Below, one piece after another: positions 6,206 through 7,652 of a DNA stretch of 7,652 nucleotides. Every line of letters starts with the position of its first letter. Position 1 is the first letter of the stretch. The DNA lies in contig CAZBDU010000158.1 of assembly GCA_964490725.1 (NCBI GenBank), forward strand, positions 1-7,652, read 5' to 3'. The notes under the pieces are model-generated. The model searched no databases, was not told the DNA's origin, and was given only the letters and a program-made list of their open reading frames with translations. The stretch is from CAZBDU01 sp964490725 (GTDB lineage Bacteria; Spirochaetota; Spirochaetia; SZUA-6; DRHE01). The position numbers and the translations under genes were made by a program.

Positions 6206-6289
6206 CACCGGGGCGGCGGCATCGGGGCGGCGGCATCGGGGCGGCGGCATCGGGGCGGCGGCATCGGGGCGGCGGCATCGGGGCGGCGG
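6206..6289. repeat. 14-bp tandem repeat, six copies
   Basis: Six contiguous copies of CATCGGGGCGGCGG fill the feoB-regulator spacer. The first (6206-6219) has one mismatch (CACC...) and the following five (6220, 6234, 6248, 6262, 6276 starts) are identical. Such perfect identity implies recent slippage expansion. Each unit has a GGGG run and two GG runs, so the plus strand may fold into G-rich structures. Since the unit is not a multiple of three and no gene covers it, copy-number change should be tolerated. Confidence 0.95.
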
Positions 6290-6319
6290 CGAAAGGGAAA
6301 TCGCGGCGAAAGGGAAATC
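6286..6319 (+). repeat. 17-bp direct duplication carrying the ribosome binding site
   Basis: GCGGCGAAAGGGAAATC occurs twice back to back (6286-6302 and 6303-6319), its 5' end overlapping the last 14-bp unit. The second copy abuts the ATG at 6320, so its AAAGGGA is the Shine-Dalgarno sequence. The first copy provides an identical AAAGGGA 17 bases further upstream, too far from the ATG to serve directly. Confidence 0.9.
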
Positions 6320-7045
6320 ATGGAACGCAGGCGCGAGAAGGAAGAGTACCTGGAGACCCTGTGGGTCCTGCTGGAGCAGGGGAGCGCCTCCCGGGAGGAT
6401 CTGCGTGCTGAGGTGGGCGGGGACTACCGGGAGGACATCGTAGAGGAGCTGGTCCGGGAAGGCGTCCTGCGCTCCGAGGACGGGGCGTTCAGCTTCACCG
6501 AAGCGGGGCACCTGCTGGCACGGCAGGTGATCCGCGCCCACCGGCTGGCCGAAAGGCTGGTGCACGACGTGCTGGGCGTGGAATACGAGAAGGGCGCCTG
6601 CGAGTTCGAGCACATCATCAGCCGGGACCTGGTGGACAGCATCTGCACCCTGCTGGGGCATCCGCGGGAGTGCCCTCACGGCATGGCCATTCCGGAGGGC
6701 GAGTGCTGCCGCAGCCGCGCCCGGGTGGTGGAGAGCACCGTGGAGCCCCTGACGGAGTTGGAGGTAGGCCGTGAGGCCCGCATCGCCTACGTCCACGCCC
6801 GCGACGACCGGCAGCTGCACCGGCTGGACAGCCTGATGATCCGCCCTGGCGTGCAGATCCGCCTGCACCAGCGCCGTCCCACCGTCGTGATCGAGTGCGA
6901 GGGCGCAATGGTGGCGCTGGATGACCAGGTGGCCGCCGCCGTGCACGTGTGGGCCGCGGCCCTTCCCTCCCCCGCAGGCGCCGGGAGGCCAGGCGGACGG
7001 CGAGGGCGGCGAGGCTTTCGCCACGGGGCGCCCGGCCCGGGATAG
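6320..7045 (+). CDS. DtxR-family metal sensor fused to a FeoA domain
   Basis: The 241-residue protein has a divergent winged-helix region (about 6-66). A DtxR-type metal-binding/dimerisation region (about 70-130) follows, with HRLAERL (His74), the Cys94-x2-Glu97-His98 ligand motif and the conserved LGHPRECPHG (112-121). An SH3-like FeoA domain (about 144-212) starts at LTELEVGREARI and includes the RPGVQI turn. The last 29 residues are Gly/Arg/Pro-rich and probably disordered. FeoA domains interact with FeoB or tune its activity in canonical feoAB operons. Its place directly after feoB suggests this protein supplies that function, senses Fe(II), or both. The presumed recognition-helix region (DYREDIVEELVREG, 35-48) is acidic and unlike typical DtxR helices, so DNA binding is uncertain. 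The start is fixed by AAAGGGA 4-5 bases upstream of the ATG. Co-transcription with feoB is likely. Confidence 0.92.
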   Translation: MERRREKEEYLETLWVLLEQGSASREDLRAEVGGDYREDIVEELVREGVLRSEDGAFSFTEAGHLLARQVIRAHRLAERLVHDVLGVEYEKGACEFEHIISRDLVDSICTLLGHPRECPHGMAIPEGECCRSRARVVESTVEPLTELEVGREARIAYVHARDDRQLHRLDSLMIRPGVQIRLHQRRPTVVIECEGAMVALDDQVAAAVHVWAAALPSPAGAGRPGGRRGRRGFRHGAPGPG

Positions 7046-7061
7046 GGCGGGCCCGCGCCCT
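7044..7061. terminator. Hairpin between convergent genes, possible bidirectional terminator
   Basis: AGGGCG-GGCCCG-CGCCCT is a perfect inverted repeat with 6-bp arms and a 6-base loop. It spans the whole gap between the stop codons of the two convergent regulator genes. It would form the same stem on either transcript. There is no U-tract on either side, so intrinsic termination is doubtful and it may only mark the transcript ends. Confidence 0.35.
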
Positions 7062-7525
7062 CAGTCCACGCAGCCCGGCTGCGCCGCCTCCGGCTCCAGG
7101 CTCATCAGCCGCTGCCAGGATTCGGCGCCGAAACGCCGGTGCACGGCCCTGGTGAGCCGCTCCAGGCGCACGATGGCCTCGCAGTCCACGGCGTGCTCCA
7201 GCCGGCAGGCCATCTCCTCGGCACGCTCCGGCTCCAGCAACAGAAGCTCGTGAAGGAAACGCAGGAGCACCTCGTGCTTGGCCGCAACCGCCTCGGCCAG
7301 GATCTGCCCCTCCTCGGTGAGGCTTATGGCGGAGCTTTTCTCGTAGTGGACCAGCCCCTTGTCGCGCAGCACCTTCAGCGCCCCGGTCACCGAGGGCATC
7401 TTCACCTTCAGGTGATCGGCGATCTCCTTCACCCTGGCAGGCGCGCCTTCCCTGGACAGCAGGCTGATGGCCTCCAGGTAGTCCTCCAGGCTGGAGCTGA
7501 GCTTATCTGTTCCGACGGAGCTCAT
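7061..7525 (-). CDS. DtxR/MntR-family metal-dependent transcriptional regulator
   Basis: This 154-residue repressor is of the short MntR-like type without an SH3 domain. The N-terminal winged helix includes SLEDYLEAI (12-20), where Asp15 and Glu18 correspond to Asp8 and Glu11 of B. subtilis MntR. The recognition region is VKMPSVTGALKVLRDKGLV (41-59) and the wing YEKSSAISLT (61-70). The dimerisation domain has KHEVLLRFL (His84, equivalent to MntR His77) and ACRLEH with Cys107, Glu110 and His111. Cys-x2-Glu-His is the DtxR/IdeR arrangement, whereas MntR has Glu at the first position, so the metal site is mixed and Fe(II) versus Mn(II) specificity cannot be called. With its intact helix-turn-helix it is the best candidate to bind the palindrome in front of feoB. 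It has no clear Shine-Dalgarno; a -10-like element six bases before the ATG suggests a leaderless message. Confidence 0.93.
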   Translation of the reverse strand: MSSVGTDKLSSSLEDYLEAISLLSREGAPARVKEIADHLKVKMPSVTGALKVLRDKGLVHYEKSSAISLTEEGQILAEAVAAKHEVLLRFLHELLLLEPERAEEMACRLEHAVDCEAIVRLERLTRAVHRRFGAESWQRLMSLEPEAAQPGCVD

Positions 7526-7531
7526 GAGTCC

Positions 7532-7560
7532 ATGATATCCCGCTGGCCGCTGCAGAGCAA
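7532..7560 (-). promoter_or_regulatory. Probable promoter of the minus-strand regulator
   Basis: Reading the minus strand, TTGCTC (plus positions 7555-7560) and TATCAT (7532-7537, 5 of 6 consensus) are separated by 17 bases. The -10 ends six bases before the ATG, placing the transcription start at or next to the start codon. No TTAGG-type operator is visible here, so autoregulation through that box is not supported. Confidence 0.45.
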
Positions 7561-7652
7561 CCGGCCGCGCCGGGCATGGGCGGGGGGCCGCGGGCGCGCT
7601 GGGAGTGCGTCTGGGGCCCCCGGGCGCGGGGCGGGGGGTCGCGGTGCGGAGG
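7561..7652. other. GC-rich region without a recognisable feature
   Basis: This stretch upstream of the minus-strand regulator is almost pure G and C with several poly-G/C runs. No start codon with a ribosome binding site and no protein-like reading frame could be supported. It may be intergenic or the edge of a gene lying outside the window. Confidence 0.5.

Noticed and set aside
6206..6289. CRISPR array
   Set aside because: The 14-bp units are contiguous with no spacers and no cas genes are nearby; this is a tandem repeat.
6170..6319. Protein-coding reading of the repeat region (HRGGGIGAAA-type translation)
   Set aside because: It only arises by continuing a shadow frame of feoB; the sequence is repeat-derived and sits between two well-defined genes.
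4871..7024. Very long open frame on the minus strand (over 700 codons) opposite feoB and the DtxR-FeoA gene
   Set aside because: Its translation is His/Gln/Gly/Ala-rich without any domain, as expected of antisense shadow in GC-rich DNA, and the plus-strand genes are clear family members.

Overview
This is a very GC-rich window (by eye about 70% G+C, with strong G/C bias at third codon positions) from an anaerobic bacterium. The central content is a complete hgcA-hgcB pair, the two genes known to be required for microbial mercury methylation. Together with an arsenite-type ArsR, an Acr3 efflux pump, a variant FeoB and a DtxR-FeoA fusion, this best fits a sulfate- or iron-reducing or syntrophic member of the Desulfobacterota (former Deltaproteobacteria). 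The lineage is an inference: hgcAB is scattered over many anaerobic phyla and no marker gene is present.

Layout. Bases 1-108 are extremely GC-rich with no gene that I can support. From 127 to 3270 runs a compact plus-strand operon: arsR (127-504), acr3 (576-1745), hgcA (1742-2827) and hgcB (2824-3270). The acr3/hgcA and hgcA/hgcB junctions are both ATGA stop-start overlaps, so the arsenite pump and the mercury-methylation proteins must share one message. A gene for a secreted head-GIN (DUF2807) beta-helix-like protein follows (3340-4041) and may be the operon's last gene.

From 4082 a second, iron-related unit begins. A sigma70-like promoter has a perfect 18-bp palindrome with DtxR-type TTAGG half-sites just after the -10. 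It drives feoB (4163-6169), a variant ferrous-iron transporter. A 150-bp spacer follows, containing six tandem copies of a 14-bp unit and then two copies of a 17-bp unit that carries the Shine-Dalgarno sequence. Next is a DtxR-family protein fused to a C-terminal FeoA domain (6320-7045). A convergent minus-strand gene (7061-7525) encodes a second, canonical DtxR/MntR-type regulator, probably with a leaderless transcript. Bases 7561-7652 hold nothing recognisable.

How the genes may work together. The ArsR carries the Cys-Val-Cys As(III) site and should repress its own operon until arsenite appears. In this arrangement arsenite would switch on Acr3 and HgcAB together. HgcA (corrinoid methyl carrier) and HgcB (2[4Fe-4S] ferredoxin) would act at the membrane. 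The adjacent Feo unit supplies and senses Fe(II), which iron-sulfur proteins such as HgcB need, but any functional tie between the two units is inference from proximity. The most unusual points are acr3 inside an arsR-hgcAB operon, an HgcB with a long second cysteine tail, a FeoB with degenerate G4/G5 motifs, a DtxR-FeoA protein with an atypical recognition helix, and the tandem repeats in its leader.
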